From NCBI RefSeq assembly GCF_902170305.1, contig NZ_CABHWW010000026.1:310001-374000 (forward strand): a stretch of DNA of 64,000 nt, given 5' to 3'. Made by a program: the position numbers and the translations under genes. Below are positions 16,364 to 26,445 of the stretch, in pieces (position 1 is the first letter of the stretch; each line of letters opens with the position of its first letter). Source of the stretch: Yersinia alsatica (lineage in GTDB: Bacteria > Pseudomonadota > Gammaproteobacteria > Enterobacterales > Enterobacteriaceae). The notes below the pieces were generated by a model that made no database searches, had not been told where the DNA came from, and was given only the letters and a program-made list of their open reading frames with translations.

Positions 16364-18052
16364 CTAACCTAATACCCCCGGCCAGACAATGACGATTAAT
16401 GAGCCTGCTAACGTCAATAATACGTTCGCGATGGCATAAGTTCCTGCATAACCTAGGGCTGGGATATTACTGCGGGCGGTGTCGCTGATGATATCCATCG
16501 CCGGAGCGCACGTCCGAGCCCCCATTATCGCGCCGAAAAGCAGAGCTCGGTTCATGCGCAATACATAAGCGCCAAAGATAAAGCAGATAACGACCGGCAC
16601 TAAACTGACTATCAGGCCAGATATTAGCATCTGCCCACCAATGGCTCCCAGACTGCTATTAATGCCCCCACCGGCGCTTAACCCGACGCCAGCCATAAAG
16701 ACCATCAACCCGAACTCTTTCACCATATTAAGCGCCCCTTGCGGGATATAGCCGAAAGTAGGGTGGTTAGCACGTAAAAACCCGAGCATGATGCCAGCCA
16801 TTAATAACCCGGCAGCATTACCAATACCGAAGCTGAAATTACTGAATTGGAAGGTAATCAGGCCAATCATTAATCCCAAAATAAAGAAGGCACAGAAAGC
16901 CAGTAGGTCGGTAACTTGGCTGTGAATGGAGATAAAGCCAATCTTTTCAGCCACGCTTTTCACTCGGCGGGCATCACCACTGACTTGCAATACATCGCCT
17001 TTATTCAAGACCACATTGTCATCAATCGGCATTTCGATTTGGCTGCGAATCACCCGGTTAAGGAAACAGCCGTGGTCGGTCAGTTTTAAATGACTTAGAC
17101 GTTTGCCTACCGCATTGCTGTTTTTGACCACAATTTCTTCTGTCACAATGCGCATGTCCAGCAGGTCACGGTCAAAGACTTCTTTCCCATTACGGAAGCT
17201 GGGGTCAAGCCGCGAATGTGCATCGGGATAACCCACCAGCGAGATCTCATCACCCACTTGCAGCACTGCATCGCCATCCGGGTTTGCCAGAATACCATTG
17301 CGGCGAATTCGCTCGATATAACAGCCCGTTTGGCGGTAGATCCCCAGTTCGCGTAGATTTTTACCATCAGCCCACGCCACCAGTTCTGGGCCGACACGAT
17401 AGGCACGAATCACGGGTAAATAAACTTTACGTTGGCTATCGGTATCAAGGCCACGTTCGCGCGCAATTTGCTGAGCACTGGTCGGTAAGTCTTGATGCTG
17501 CAATTTAGGGAGGTAGCGCGCGCCTAAAATCAGGCTGACCAAGCCAATCAGGTAGGTCAGGGCATAACCGAGGCTCAGGTTATCTTGGGCATGTTGCAGC
17601 GCTGGATTATTGGCGATGGTATGGCGCAATGTGTCGCCGGCACCCACCAGCACGGGAGTTGATGTCATTGAACCTGCAAGCATACCGGCCGTTAGACCAA
17701 TATCCCAGCCAAATAACTTACCAAGACCGAGGGCCAGAATCATGGCACTGCCCACCATGACCAAGGCGAGCATCAGGTAGTTTTTGCCATCGCGGAAGAA
17801 AATAGAGAAAAAGTTTGGGCCAGCTTCGACACCGACACAAAAAATAAACAGCATAAAGCCCAGATTGAGCGCTTCTGTATTGATAGTAAAATGCTGTTGC
17901 CCAAGCAACAGTGATACCACCAACACACCAATAGCGTTGCCTAATTGAATAGGACCCAGTCGCAGTTTGCCTAGGCATAATCCTAGCGCTAAAACTACGA
18001 ATAACAGCAATATGTAGTTGCCGTTTAACAAATTTGCGACGTTTATATTCAC
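16364..18052 (-). CDS. ybjL: AspT/YidE-family transporter YbjL
   Basis: A 562-aa inner-membrane protein, the same size as E. coli YbjL (561 aa). The two hydrophobic halves (about residues 1-180 and 390-562) resemble the aspartate:alanine antiporter AspT family. A cytoplasmic region between them contains two RCK/TrkA_C-like domains (about 205-375). The second half has the conserved [14 protein letters not shown] motif. The substrate is not established. It is transcribed away from grxA with its own 401-bp upstream region, and rybB lies just beyond its 3' end. Confidence 0.88.
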   Translation of the reverse strand: MNINVANLLNGNYILLLFVVLALGLCLGKLRLGPIQLGNAIGVLVVSLLLGQQHFTINTEALNLGFMLFIFCVGVEAGPNFFSIFFRDGKNYLMLALVMVGSAMILALGLGKLFGWDIGLTAGMLAGSMTSTPVLVGAGDTLRHTIANNPALQHAQDNLSLGYALTYLIGLVSLILGARYLPKLQHQDLPTSAQQIARERGLDTDSQRKVYLPVIRAYRVGPELVAWADGKNLRELGIYRQTGCYIERIRRNGILANPDGDAVLQVGDEISLVGYPDAHSRLDPSFRNGKEVFDRDLLDMRIVTEEIVVKNSNAVGKRLSHLKLTDHGCFLNRVIRSQIEMPIDDNVVLNKGDVLQVSGDARRVKSVAEKIGFISIHSQVTDLLAFCAFFILGLMIGLITFQFSNFSFGIGNAAGLLMAGIMLGFLRANHPTFGYIPQGALNMVKEFGLMVFMAGVGLSAGGGINSSLGAIGGQMLISGLIVSLVPVVICFIFGAYVLRMNRALLFGAIMGARTCAPAMDIISDTARSNIPALGYAGTYAIANVLLTLAGSLIVIVWPGVLG

Positions 18053-18352
18053 TAGTATGACTTTCTATTTAGCCCGGATGACGATGATTTACGATGCACT
18101 CGCCCTCAATGTAACGCTAGAGCGACACATATCTTTAAATTCAAAAATGTTATCGCCAAAAAAAGATAAATGTTGGCAATAGCGGGGCTTATTCTAATCG
18201 GTCTGCTGCGAGACAGCCAGTAGTAAGCAGGAAGTTTGGCATAGCCAGATAGATATGCTTGGTTAGTAATAAAATGTGGGCTTATATGCTACTAATAATC
18301 GAGGTGAACCGCTTTGGGACGATATTTTTACTGCGGTGAGATAAATGACAGG

Positions 18353-18382
18353 CAATAAAAAAGGGTGTTAAACACCCTTTAT
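18353..18382 (-). terminator. grxA intrinsic terminator
   Basis: On the minus strand AAAGGGTGTTTAACACCCTT folds into an 8-bp stem and is followed by TTTTTT. It lies about 72 bp after the grxA stop. The remaining 18053-18453 intergenic sequence shows no gene. Confidence 0.8.
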
Positions 18383-18453
18383 CGGATAAAACCAACCAAA
18401 ATTGACAGAAAAACCCTATTGGTATAGAAAACTTCAGTTGGTTGCTAACCGGA

Positions 18454-18717
18454 TTACTGGAACAGGCTTAGATTTTGTTTCGCGTAAGCTTCAAAATCGG
18501 TGCAACCACCAATGTGTTTTTCATCGATAAAGATTTGTGGCACGGTTTCTACCGGTTTGCCGACTGTTTTTTCCAGGTCAGCTTTGGTAATACCTTCCGC
18601 ATGGATGTCGATGTAACGGAATTTAAAATCGTCGCGTTCAGTTTCCAGCTTTTCCGCCAGTTCTTTGGCACGAACACAGTAAGGACATCCAGGACGCCCG
18701 AAAATTACAGCAAACAT
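18454..18717 (-). CDS. grxA: Glutaredoxin 1
   Basis: An 87-aa glutaredoxin with the CPYC redox motif at residues 11-14 (GRPGCPYCVRA) and the glutathione-binding TVPQIFID segment with its cis-proline. It uses glutathione to reduce disulfides, including those of ribonucleotide reductase and, in E. coli, oxidised OxyR. Length and position beside ybjL and ybjC match E. coli. It is divergent from ybjC, with a 248-bp gap. Confidence 0.95.
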   Translation of the reverse strand: MFAVIFGRPGCPYCVRAKELAEKLETERDDFKFRYIDIHAEGITKADLEKTVGKPVETVPQIFIDEKHIGGCTDFEAYAKQNLSLFQ

Positions 18718-18965
18718 GTATAACTCCTTGATTAAATTGAGATAATCACTTCGCCAACAGTTACTGATATATTCAACTGTTAAATGACTTCTGGCGCATT
18801 ACTCACTCTCACTGGGGTCTACTATGCCCTTTGGCGTAGTGAAAAAAAAGCAGGAATTACCTGTTAGTCTGATTAATCTTACCTATTTGCTTATCGATAC
18901 TGTTACAAACAGTGAGGATTCAATACACTGAGTCAAAGTCGTTCTTGAGCTTATCGGAGGCAAAG

Positions 18966-19274
18966 ATGCGCTCGTTAGGAGATATGCCCCGCATTGTGAT
19001 TATTTCAGAAGTGTTGGGGATGGTATTACTGGTTGTTGCCTATCTCAGTATTAATGACTTTGTGTCATTACCTGGTTCGATGGGAACCGCCACTGTTGCG
19101 ATTATTATGATTTTTGTCGGAATTGGCCTGATGCTCCCGGCTGCCGCCTATATTGTTTGGCGCGTTGCCAGCGGTTTTGGGCCATTATTAGGCAGTGCAG
19201 ATAGAATATCCAAACCGCAATCCAAGAAAGAGTTAGATGAAGAGCGAATAAAAAAGGAGAATAAATCTGAGTAA
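18966..19274 (+). CDS. ybjC: DUF1418 membrane protein YbjC
   Basis: A 102-aa protein with two predicted transmembrane helices (about residues 8-30 and 38-60) and a charged C-terminal tail. It matches E. coli YbjC (95 aa) in layout (MRSLGDMPRIVIISEVLGM start). The ATG at 18966 is chosen because GGAGG lies 5 nt upstream; the frame is open earlier, from 18912. In E. coli ybjC is the first gene of a SoxRS-linked ybjC-nfsA-rimK-ybjN operon. Here nfsA and rimK are missing and ybjN follows after 118 bp. Function is unknown. Confidence 0.85.
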   Translation: MRSLGDMPRIVIISEVLGMVLLVVAYLSINDFVSLPGSMGTATVAIIMIFVGIGLMLPAAAYIVWRVASGFGPLLGSADRISKPQSKKELDEERIKKENKSE

Positions 19275-19392
19275 GGTCATGACCAAGTCTTCTTTAGGGC
19301 ATTAAATTAGTCGGGATTGAAGTGGCGCTGTCGGCCAATATTCCGTAAGCTATGCCACTTTTCGTATTATGAGAATCGTGAGGTAGGTAGTT

Positions 19393-19878
19393 ATGGATTC
19401 ACTCATCGTCCCGGATTTAGCCTTATTACGGCGTTGGCTGGATCAGCTCGGTATCTCATTTTTTGAATGCGATTCCTGCCAGGCACTGCATTTGCCGCAT
19501 ATGCAAAATTTTGAGGGTGTGTTTGATGCCAAAGTTGATTTGGTTGATAACGTCATTCTGTTCTCTGCACTGGCCGAGATTCGGCCGACAGCCTTGATCC
19601 CATTAGTGGCCGATCTTAGCCAAATTAATGCCAGTTCACTGACGGTTAAAGCCTTTATTGATATTCAGGATGATAATCTGCCAAAACTGATTGTTTGCCA
19701 GTCGCTGACAATAGAAGTGGGGGTGACATTTGCCCAATTTGGCTACTTTATGCAGCAGTGCGAAGAACAGATCTCAATGATTATTTTGGAAGCGCGTGCT
19801 AATGATTTGCTCTTCATTGGCAACAGTGACGACGATGAGTTGCCGCAAACTGCCACGGCTTATCCTGTTATTCATTAA
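19393..19878 (+). CDS. ybjN: YbjN-domain protein
   Basis: A 161-aa cytoplasmic protein similar in length and position to E. coli YbjN (158 aa). The fold is that of the type III secretion chaperone-like YbjN superfamily. The sequence is acidic, with no transmembrane segment, and runs from a variable N-terminus through LIPLVADLSQINASSLTVKA to a C-terminus rich in acidic residues. YbjN affects motility, biofilm and stress responses in E. coli, but the biochemical role is unknown. Confidence 0.85.
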   Translation: MDSLIVPDLALLRRWLDQLGISFFECDSCQALHLPHMQNFEGVFDAKVDLVDNVILFSALAEIRPTALIPLVADLSQINASSLTVKAFIDIQDDNLPKLIVCQSLTIEVGVTFAQFGYFMQQCEEQISMIILEARANDLLFIGNSDDDELPQTATAYPVIH

Positions 19879-20292
19879 TTGACACCCCACATCAATTATC
19901 AGAGTGCTGCTGATCATCAGTGGCACACTGCTATTCCCCTTATAAACCATAAGATATTCTGCTTTTTACCCTCCTTTGCCAGATATTTATCGCCGTTTAT
20001 ACCGTTAGTGGCGCATTACATAGATAGAATATGCATAAAAAATCGATAAAAGGCGTTTTTTACCCTAGAGTCTGGTGTGAATTGCGAACTGCGGTTATGC
20101 TGCTGTTTCTGCAAAGGGCATAATATTCCCCCGCAATATCAGTGATTATCCTTGTTAGGTTAATAATCACACGCCGTGCATAGTCATGCATCTGGTGTTT
20201 GTGGCAATCGCGCTCGGCAGGCCAAAGGTGTTGTATCCCATCGGATACAAATTTGCGTACGACCTCACCCCCTATTTTGGAGGAGTTAACGG
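19879..20292. other. potF upstream intergenic region
   Basis: This 414-bp gap contains no gene. GGAGGAGTT immediately before the potF start is a strong ribosome-binding site. No convincing operator was found. A TGGCAC at 19920 lacks the -12 GC partner of a sigma-54 promoter. Confidence 0.5.
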
Positions 20293-21402
20293 ATGTTCAC
20301 CCAACGTAAAAAGTGGTTATCGGGTGTTGCTGCTGGCCTGTTAATGGCCGCGTCCGTCTCAGCATCTGCTGAGGAAAAAACACTGCACGTTTACAACTGG
20401 TCCGATTATATCGCGCCGGATACGCTGGCAAATTTCCAGAAAGAGACCGGCATTAAAGTTGTCTATGATGTGTTTGACTCCAACGAGGTGTTGGAAGGTA
20501 AATTGATGGCGGGGAGTACCGGGTTTGACTTGGTGGTGCCATCTGCCAGTTTCCTCGAACGTCAATTGTCTGCTGGCGTATTTAAGCCGCTGGATAAAAG
20601 CAAATTACCGAATTACAAAAATCTTGATCCCGAATTGTTGGCGCTGGTCAGCAAACACGATCCTGAGAATAAACACGCAATCCCTTATCTGTGGGCGACT
20701 ACGGGTATCGGCTATAACGTAGAAAAAGTTAAAGCAGCACTGGGGACTGATGCCCCTGTCAACAGCTGGGATTTAGTATTAAAACCCGAAAATCTTGAGA
20801 AGCTGAAAAGTTGTGGCGTCTCTTTCCTCGATGCGCCAAGTGAGATTTTTGCCACCGTGCTCAATTATCTGGGCAAAGATCCGAACAGTATTCAGGCCAG
20901 TGATTACACCGGCCCGGCCACTGATTTACTGTTGAAATTACGACCGAATATCCGCTATTTCCACTCATCACAATATATTAATGATTTGGCCAACGGCGAT
21001 ATCTGCGTTGCGGTAGGTTGGGCTGGTGATGTTATGCAGGCTTCTAATCGTGCCAAAGAAGCTAAAAATGGTGTGAATGTGGCTTACAGCATTCCAAAGG
21101 AAGGGGCACTAGCTTTCTTTGATGTGTTTGCGATGCCATCTGATGCCAAAAATCAGGATGAAGCTTATCAGTTCCTGAATTACCTGATGCGCCCTGATGT
21201 GATTGCGAATATCAGTAATCATGTGTTCTATGCGAATGCCAACAAAGCGGCAACCCCGCTGGTGAATGCAGAAATTCGTGATAATCCGGGCATTTACCCG
21301 CCAGCTGATGTGCGCGCCAAAATGTTCACTCTGAAAGTACAAGATCCGAAAATTGATCGCGTGATCACGCGGGCCTGGACCAAAGTGAAAAGCGGTAAAT
21401 AA
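20293..21402 (+). CDS. potF: Putrescine ABC transporter periplasmic binding protein
   Basis: A 369-aa secreted binding protein, nearly the same length as E. coli PotF (370 aa). The signal peptide ends at SASA (residue 26). The mature sequence starts EEKTLHVYNWSDYIAPD, the polyamine-binding-protein pattern in which W and D residues line the ligand pocket. It captures putrescine and delivers it to PotGHI. It is the first gene of potFGHI; a terminator-like hairpin lies between potF and potG, which probably gives more binding protein than transporter. Confidence 0.95.
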   Translation: MFTQRKKWLSGVAAGLLMAASVSASAEEKTLHVYNWSDYIAPDTLANFQKETGIKVVYDVFDSNEVLEGKLMAGSTGFDLVVPSASFLERQLSAGVFKPLDKSKLPNYKNLDPELLALVSKHDPENKHAIPYLWATTGIGYNVEKVKAALGTDAPVNSWDLVLKPENLEKLKSCGVSFLDAPSEIFATVLNYLGKDPNSIQASDYTGPATDLLLKLRPNIRYFHSSQYINDLANGDICVAVGWAGDVMQASNRAKEAKNGVNVAYSIPKEGALAFFDVFAMPSDAKNQDEAYQFLNYLMRPDVIANISNHVFYANANKAATPLVNAEIRDNPGIYPPADVRAKMFTLKVQDPKIDRVITRAWTKVKSGK

Positions 21403-21473
21403 ACCATTGGCGTGACGCAGTTACTCATTGAAGACTGTTAACCCATTGATGAAAAAGTAAAATAGACCATGGT

Positions 21474-21510
21474 AGGGACAGGGAGTGTATCTTCCTGTTC
21501 CTGTTTTTTT
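21474..21510 (+). terminator. Attenuating terminator between potF and potG
   Basis: AGGGACAGGGAG (21474-21485) pairs with CTTCCTGTTCCT (21491-21502) over 12 bp with two G-T wobbles and a 5-nt loop. Seven Ts follow (21504-21510). It sits inside the operon, 71 bp after the potF stop, and should lower expression of potGHI relative to potF. Confidence 0.75.
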
Positions 21511-21563
21511 ATTGTGCCGCACCTTGATTGCGGCCTGTTCTGCTTTCACGGAGAGCACGCTGA

Positions 21564-22697
21564 GTGAATGATGTAATTCCCCGTCCGCAGCCAAAATCCC
21601 AGAAGGTGTTTACCCCCTTGCTGGAGATTCGCAATTTAACCAAATCATTTGATGGTCAGGCCGCGGTAGATGATGTCAATTTGACCATCTATAAAGGTGA
21701 GATTTTTGCGCTGTTAGGGGCTTCAGGCTGTGGCAAATCCACCCTGTTGCGTATGCTGGCCGGTTTTGAACAACCGACTCAGGGGCAAATAGTGCTTGAT
21801 GGGCAGGATTTGTCGCATGTGCCGCCTTATCAGCGCCCAATCAATATGATGTTCCAGTCGTATGCATTATTCCCACATATGACTGTCGAGCAAAATATCG
21901 CCTTTGGTTTGAAGCAAGACAAACTCCCAACGGATGAAATCAAAAGCCGAGTGGCAGAGATGCTGACATTGGTGCATATGCAAGAGTTTGCCAAACGTAA
22001 GCCGCACCAGCTCTCTGGCGGTCAGCGCCAGCGAGTGGCACTGGCGCGCAGTTTGGCGAAACGGCCCAAACTGCTGCTGCTGGATGAGCCCATGGGCGCA
22101 TTAGATAAAAAGCTGCGCGACCGCATGCAACTGGAAGTAGTGGATATCTTAGAGCGGGTGGGGGCCACTTGCGTCATGGTGACCCATGATCAGGAAGAAG
22201 CGATGACCATGGCCGGGCGCATTGCCATTATGAACCGTGGCAAGTTTGTGCAAATTGGCGAGCCAGAAGAGATCTATGAGCATCCTAACAGTAGATTCAG
22301 CGCAGAGTTTATCGGTTCGGTGAATGTGTTTGAAGGGGTGCTAAAAGAGCGTTTGGATGATGCACTAATTATTGATAGCCCCGGCTTACGTCATCCGTTG
22401 AAAGTTGATTCTGATGCTTCGGTGGTTGACGGTGTGCCAGTTTTTGTTGCCCTGCGTCCAGAGAAAGTGATGCTGTGCGAGCAGGTGCCGGAAGACGGTT
22501 GTAACTTTGCGGTGGGTGAAGTGGTGCACATTGCCTATCTGGGCGATTTGTCTATCTATCACGTTAAATTACACAGTGGGCAGATGCTGAGTGCGCAGCT
22601 ACAGAATGGCCATCGCTATCGTAAAGGGATGCCAACCTGGGGTGATGAAGTGCAACTCTGCTGGGACGCGGATAGCTGTGTGGTGTTGGGAGCTTAA
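21564..22697 (+). CDS. potG: Putrescine ABC transporter ATP-binding protein
   Basis: A 377-aa ABC ATPase, the same length as E. coli PotG. It has Walker A GASGCGKST (52-60), signature LSGGQRQRV, Walker B LLLLDEPMGALD and H-loop THDQEEA, followed by a C-terminal TOBE regulatory domain. It powers putrescine uptake through PotH and PotI. The start codon is GTG, as in E. coli. potH begins 4 bp after the potG stop. Confidence 0.95.
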   Translation: MNDVIPRPQPKSQKVFTPLLEIRNLTKSFDGQAAVDDVNLTIYKGEIFALLGASGCGKSTLLRMLAGFEQPTQGQIVLDGQDLSHVPPYQRPINMMFQSYALFPHMTVEQNIAFGLKQDKLPTDEIKSRVAEMLTLVHMQEFAKRKPHQLSGGQRQRVALARSLAKRPKLLLLDEPMGALDKKLRDRMQLEVVDILERVGATCVMVTHDQEEAMTMAGRIAIMNRGKFVQIGEPEEIYEHPNSRFSAEFIGSVNVFEGVLKERLDDALIIDSPGLRHPLKVDSDASVVDGVPVFVALRPEKVMLCEQVPEDGCNFAVGEVVHIAYLGDLSIYHVKLHSGQMLSAQLQNGHRYRKGMPTWGDEVQLCWDADSCVVLGA

Positions 22698-22701
22698 TAT
22701 T

Positions 22702-23667
22702 GTGATACCAGAATCTACCCGTGGGGCAGCAGAGCCACCGACCCGCACTATCGGGCCAGTTAAGGTGCTGATACAGCGCTTCCAGATGTCGCATGGCCGC
22801 AAATTGGTCATTGCGATGCCCTATTTGTGGCTATTCCTGCTGTTTATGTTGCCATTCCTGATTGTGTTTAAAATCAGTCTGGCAGAGATGGCGCGTGCCG
22901 TTCCCCCTTATACCGACCTGGTGACCTGGTTGGACGGTAAGTTGGATATCTCGCTCAATCTTGGCAACTATCTGCAACTGCTTGATGATCCACTGTATAT
23001 CGATGCTTATCTGCAATCATTGCAAGTGGCGGCGGTATCGACATTTTGTTGCCTGATTATCGGCTATCCATTGGCGTGGGCGATTGCCCACAGTAAATCA
23101 TCCACACGCAATATCTTATTGCTGCTGGTGATTTTGCCGTCATGGACCTCATTCCTGATTCGCGTTTATGCCTGGATGGGGATACTAAAAAATAACGGTA
23201 TCCTGAATAACTTCCTGATGTGGACCGGGATTATTGATCAGCCGCTGATTATTCTGCACACCAATCTGGCGGTATACATTGGCGTGGTGTATTCCTATCT
23301 GCCTTTTATGGTGCTGCCTATCTATACCGCGCTGACCCGGCTGGATTATTCGTTGGTTGAAGCCGCGCTGGACTTGGGTGCGAAGCCATTTAAGACTTTT
23401 GTCAGTGTCATTGTCCCCTTGACCAAAGGGGGAATTGTTGCGGGCTCCATGCTGGTCTTTATTCCTGCGGTCGGTGAGTTTGTTATCCCTGAACTACTCG
23501 GTGGGCCAGATAGCATCATGATTGGCCGTATTTTGTGGCAGGAGTTCTTCAATAACCGTGATTGGCCGGTGGCCTCAGCGGTAGCTACGGTGATGTTGGT
23601 GTTGCTGATTGTGCCGATACTCTGGTTCCACAAACACCAGAATAAAGAGCCAGGAGGCTCGGTATGA
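22702..23667 (+). CDS. potH: Putrescine ABC transporter permease PotH
   Basis: A 321-aa inner-membrane permease with six predicted helices. The EAA loop that contacts the ATPase is EAALDLGAKPFKTFVSVIVP. GTG at 22702 is chosen: it follows the potG stop directly, GGGAGC lies 8 nt upstream at the end of potG, and it gives the family length (317 aa in E. coli). The open frame extends earlier into potG. It overlaps potI by 4 bp. Confidence 0.93.
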   Translation: MIPESTRGAAEPPTRTIGPVKVLIQRFQMSHGRKLVIAMPYLWLFLLFMLPFLIVFKISLAEMARAVPPYTDLVTWLDGKLDISLNLGNYLQLLDDPLYIDAYLQSLQVAAVSTFCCLIIGYPLAWAIAHSKSSTRNILLLLVILPSWTSFLIRVYAWMGILKNNGILNNFLMWTGIIDQPLIILHTNLAVYIGVVYSYLPFMVLPIYTALTRLDYSLVEAALDLGAKPFKTFVSVIVPLTKGGIVAGSMLVFIPAVGEFVIPELLGGPDSIMIGRILWQEFFNNRDWPVASAVATVMLVLLIVPILWFHKHQNKEPGGSV

Positions 23668-24509
23668 ATAACCTACCGGAAGTGCGTTCGGTCTGGCGCC
23701 GGGTGATCCTGATTGTCGGCTATACATTCTTGTATGCGCCGATGCTGATGTTGGTTATCTATTCGTTTAACAGTTCGAAATTGGTCACCGTGTGGGCGGG
23801 GTGGTCAACCCGTTGGTATACCGAACTTTTTAATGACTCGGCGATGATATCTGCTGTTGGCTTGAGTCTAACTATCGCGGCGGCTTCTGCCACGATGGCG
23901 GTGGTGCTGGGGACGATAGCCGCAGTGGTCATGGTGCGCTTCGGGCGTTTTCGCGGCTCTACCGGCTTCGCTTTTATGCTGACCGCACCATTGGTGATGC
24001 CCGATGTCATTACGGGTTTGTCACTGTTGCTGCTGTTCGTTGCTATGGGCCACGCCATTGGCTGGCCGGCGGAGCGCGGTATGTTTACCATCTGGCTGGC
24101 CCATGTGACGTTCTGTACCGCCTATGTGACGGTGGTGATCAGTTCTCGTTTGCGCGAGTTGGATCGGTCAATCGAAGAAGCGGCGATGGATTTGGGGGCG
24201 ACGCCATTAAAAGTCTTTTTCGTGATTACCGTGCCGATGATTGCACCGGCGCTCATCTCCGGTTGGTTGCTGGCCTTTACCTTATCGCTGGATGACTTGG
24301 TGATTGCCAGCTTTGTTGCCGGGCCGGGCGCAACCACGTTACCGATGTTGGTGTTCTCCAGTGTGCGCATGGGGGTTAATCCAGAGATAAATGCCTTAGC
24401 GACGCTTATCTTGCTGGTGGTCGGGATTATCGGCTTAATCGCGTGGTGGTTTATGTCCCGCGCGGAAAAACAGCGATTGCGCGAATTACGTAAAGCTGCC
24501 CGTAGCTGA
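23664..24509 (+). CDS. potI: Putrescine ABC transporter permease PotI
   Basis: A 281-aa permease, the same length as E. coli PotI. It has six hydrophobic segments and the EAA loop EEAAMDLGATPLKVFFVITVP. It pairs with PotH to form the channel. The ATG overlaps the potH stop (ATGA type), so translation is probably coupled. Confidence 0.95.
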   Translation: MNNLPEVRSVWRRVILIVGYTFLYAPMLMLVIYSFNSSKLVTVWAGWSTRWYTELFNDSAMISAVGLSLTIAAASATMAVVLGTIAAVVMVRFGRFRGSTGFAFMLTAPLVMPDVITGLSLLLLFVAMGHAIGWPAERGMFTIWLAHVTFCTAYVTVVISSRLRELDRSIEEAAMDLGATPLKVFFVITVPMIAPALISGWLLAFTLSLDDLVIASFVAGPGATTLPMLVFSSVRMGVNPEINALATLILLVVGIIGLIAWWFMSRAEKQRLRELRKAARS

Positions 24510-24622
24510 TTAGCATTAAAACTGTTAGGCTTTCATCATCTTATAACGCCGCGCTTAAGCGGCGTTATTGTCAAGGATAACATCAGGTTGCAAAACCTGA
24601 GCAGGGAGACCAACAGGGCAAT

Positions 24623-25099
24623 ATGAGATCGTTATTTTCATCCTCAGCGTTTTCATCTGCGGCGACTACGCCGGTGCCGGTGTTAATTGCCGGAACGGCC
24701 ATCATTGCGACCCGTTTTATCGGGGTATTACTGTTGGTGGCGGAACTGGGCTGGAGCGGTACCGGCAGTTTTATTTATGAAAGTCTGCAAACCTGGGGTT
24801 CCGGCTTGGTCTTTACTGTCAGTATTTTGCTGCTGCTACTGGAGATCCTGTGTGGTGTCGCAGTCTGCCTACGGCAAAATTGGGCGCGCTGGACCTATCT
24901 GGTGTGTCAGTTACTCGTCATTGTTTATTTATTGATGGTATCGCTGGATTGGCTATCTCTTGATGTGGATGTTTTCCGCGTCGAAGGGGATACCGGTGCA
25001 GAAATCCTGCATAGCCTGCTGTTACAGAAGATCCCGGATGTGGTGATTATCGGTTTGTTGTTTTTCCCCTGGCACCACGACTTCCGCGCGCCAAAATGA
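24623..25099 (+). CDS. ybjO: DUF2593 inner-membrane protein YbjO
   Basis: A 158-aa membrane protein with about four hydrophobic segments, in the same place (after potI, before rlmC) and of similar length to E. coli YbjO (162 aa). A GCGGCGTTATT hairpin region between potI and ybjO may terminate most pot transcripts. Function is unknown. Confidence 0.82.
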   Translation: MRSLFSSSAFSSAATTPVPVLIAGTAIIATRFIGVLLLVAELGWSGTGSFIYESLQTWGSGLVFTVSILLLLLEILCGVAVCLRQNWARWTYLVCQLLVIVYLLMVSLDWLSLDVDVFRVEGDTGAEILHSLLLQKIPDVVIIGLLFFPWHHDFRAPK

Positions 25100-25191
25100 G
25101 TGTTTAGCGTGACACAGTGCTACAATCCGTTCCCATCAACAGCCTCGGCTGCAAATTATTTAACGTCTCAGATTATAACGGTCAATTATTA

Positions 25192-26322
25192 ATGCATTGC
25201 GCACAATATACGGCAGGTAGTTGCCGTTCTTGTCAGTGGCTGGATAAACCTTATCCCCAGCAACTAACTGACAAACAACATCATTTAGAAAGTCTGTTAT
25301 CCGGTCATGCCGTAGCTCAATGGCTCGATCCGGTGTTCGGGCGTGAAAGTGCTTTTCGTAATAAAGCGAAAATGGTGGTCAGTGGCAGTGTTGAACGCCC
25401 ACTGTTAGGGATGTTGCATCGTGATGGTACTGCGGTAGATTTGTGTGATTGTCCACTTTATCCGGCCAGTTTTGCCCCCATTTTTGCGGTGCTTAAAATC
25501 TTTATTGCCCGCGCGGGTTTGACGCCCTATAACGTGGCCCGTAAACGGGGTGAGTTGAAATTTCTGTTGTTGACTGAAAGCACCTATAGCGGCGAGCTTA
25601 TGCTGCGTTTTGTACTGCGCTCTGAAGCTAAACTGGCGCAACTGCGGGCAGCGTTGCCGTGGCTTCAGCAACAATTGCCGCAACTGGCGGTTATCTCGGC
25701 CAATATTCAGCCGGTGCATATGGCGATTTTGGAAGGGGAGCAGGAAATTCCATTAACTGAGCAACAAACACTACCCGAGAGTTTTAATCAGGTACCGTTG
25801 TTCATCCGCCCACAAAGCTTTTTCCAGACTAATCCACAGGTAGCGGCCTCGCTGTATGCCACGGCCCGCCAATGGGGGCGTGAACTGAATATTGATAGCA
25901 TGTGGGATTTGTTCTGTGGGGTGGGCGGGTTTGGTTTGCATTGTGCCGATACCGATACTCAGCTTACCGGGATTGAAATCAGTGCTGAAGCTATTGCTTG
26001 CGCGCGACAGTCTGCGGATCAGTTAGGGCTAAAAAACGTCAATTTTGCCGCGCTCGATTCAACCCGATTTGCTACCGCCGAAGCACAAGTGCCGCAGTTA
26101 GTTTTGGTCAATCCGCCGCGCCGTGGAATTGGCAGCGAACTGTGCCACTATCTCAGCCAGATGGCACCTGAATTTATTCTCTATTCAAGCTGCAATGCTG
26201 AGACGATGGCAAAAGATATTGGCCAGTTAGCGGATTACCGTATTGAGCGGGTGCAGTTGTTCGATATGTTTCCACATACTAGCCATTATGAAGTGCTGAC
26301 ATTACTTACCCTTCGTCCTTGA
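25192..26322 (+). CDS. rlmC: 23S rRNA (uracil747-C5)-methyltransferase
   Basis: A 376-aa SAM-dependent RNA methyltransferase that makes m5U747 in 23S rRNA. The N-terminal cysteines (C3, C12, C15 in [16 protein letters not shown]) and CDCPLY belong to the RumA/RumB-type Fe-S cluster. The SAM-binding part is [14 protein letters not shown]. The catalytic region has NPPRRGIG and the nucleophile Cys in [12 protein letters not shown] at 25192 gives the family length (375 aa in E. coli); the frame is open from 25117 but that extension is not conserved. The last codons and the stop lie in an ERIC-like repeat, so the C-terminus is TLLTLRP instead of the usual ending. Confidence 0.93.
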   Translation: MHCAQYTAGSCRSCQWLDKPYPQQLTDKQHHLESLLSGHAVAQWLDPVFGRESAFRNKAKMVVSGSVERPLLGMLHRDGTAVDLCDCPLYPASFAPIFAVLKIFIARAGLTPYNVARKRGELKFLLLTESTYSGELMLRFVLRSEAKLAQLRAALPWLQQQLPQLAVISANIQPVHMAILEGEQEIPLTEQQTLPESFNQVPLFIRPQSFFQTNPQVAASLYATARQWGRELNIDSMWDLFCGVGGFGLHCADTDTQLTGIEISAEAIACARQSADQLGLKNVNFAALDSTRFATAEAQVPQLVLVNPPRRGIGSELCHYLSQMAPEFILYSSCNAETMAKDIGQLADYRIERVQLFDMFPHTSHYEVLTLLTLRP

Positions 26323-26430
26323 AGCCGCTGGTGGGTTAGCTGCGCGCACCCACCCGAATCACTTACCTGAATAAGCTCATCGGGATGTGTTTACTGGTTG
26401 CCGACCTGCAACTCCAATGACTTTGGGGAC
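26306..26430. repeat. ERIC-like repeat overlapping the rlmC stop
   Basis: It begins TTACCCTTCG...CTTGAAGCCGC like the copy at 3154. It keeps a CACCCGAATCACTTACCTGA segment, AGCTCATCGGGAT and an end CTGCAACTCC...CTTTGGGG. It lies between the convergent rlmC and artJ genes and supplies the rlmC stop codon at 26320-26322. Confidence 0.75.
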
Positions 26431-26445
26431 TGATTAACGTGTGGA

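Noticed and set aside
19920-19940. Possible sigma-54 promoter before potF
   Set aside because: TGGCAC is present, but the TTGC element at the right spacing is missing.
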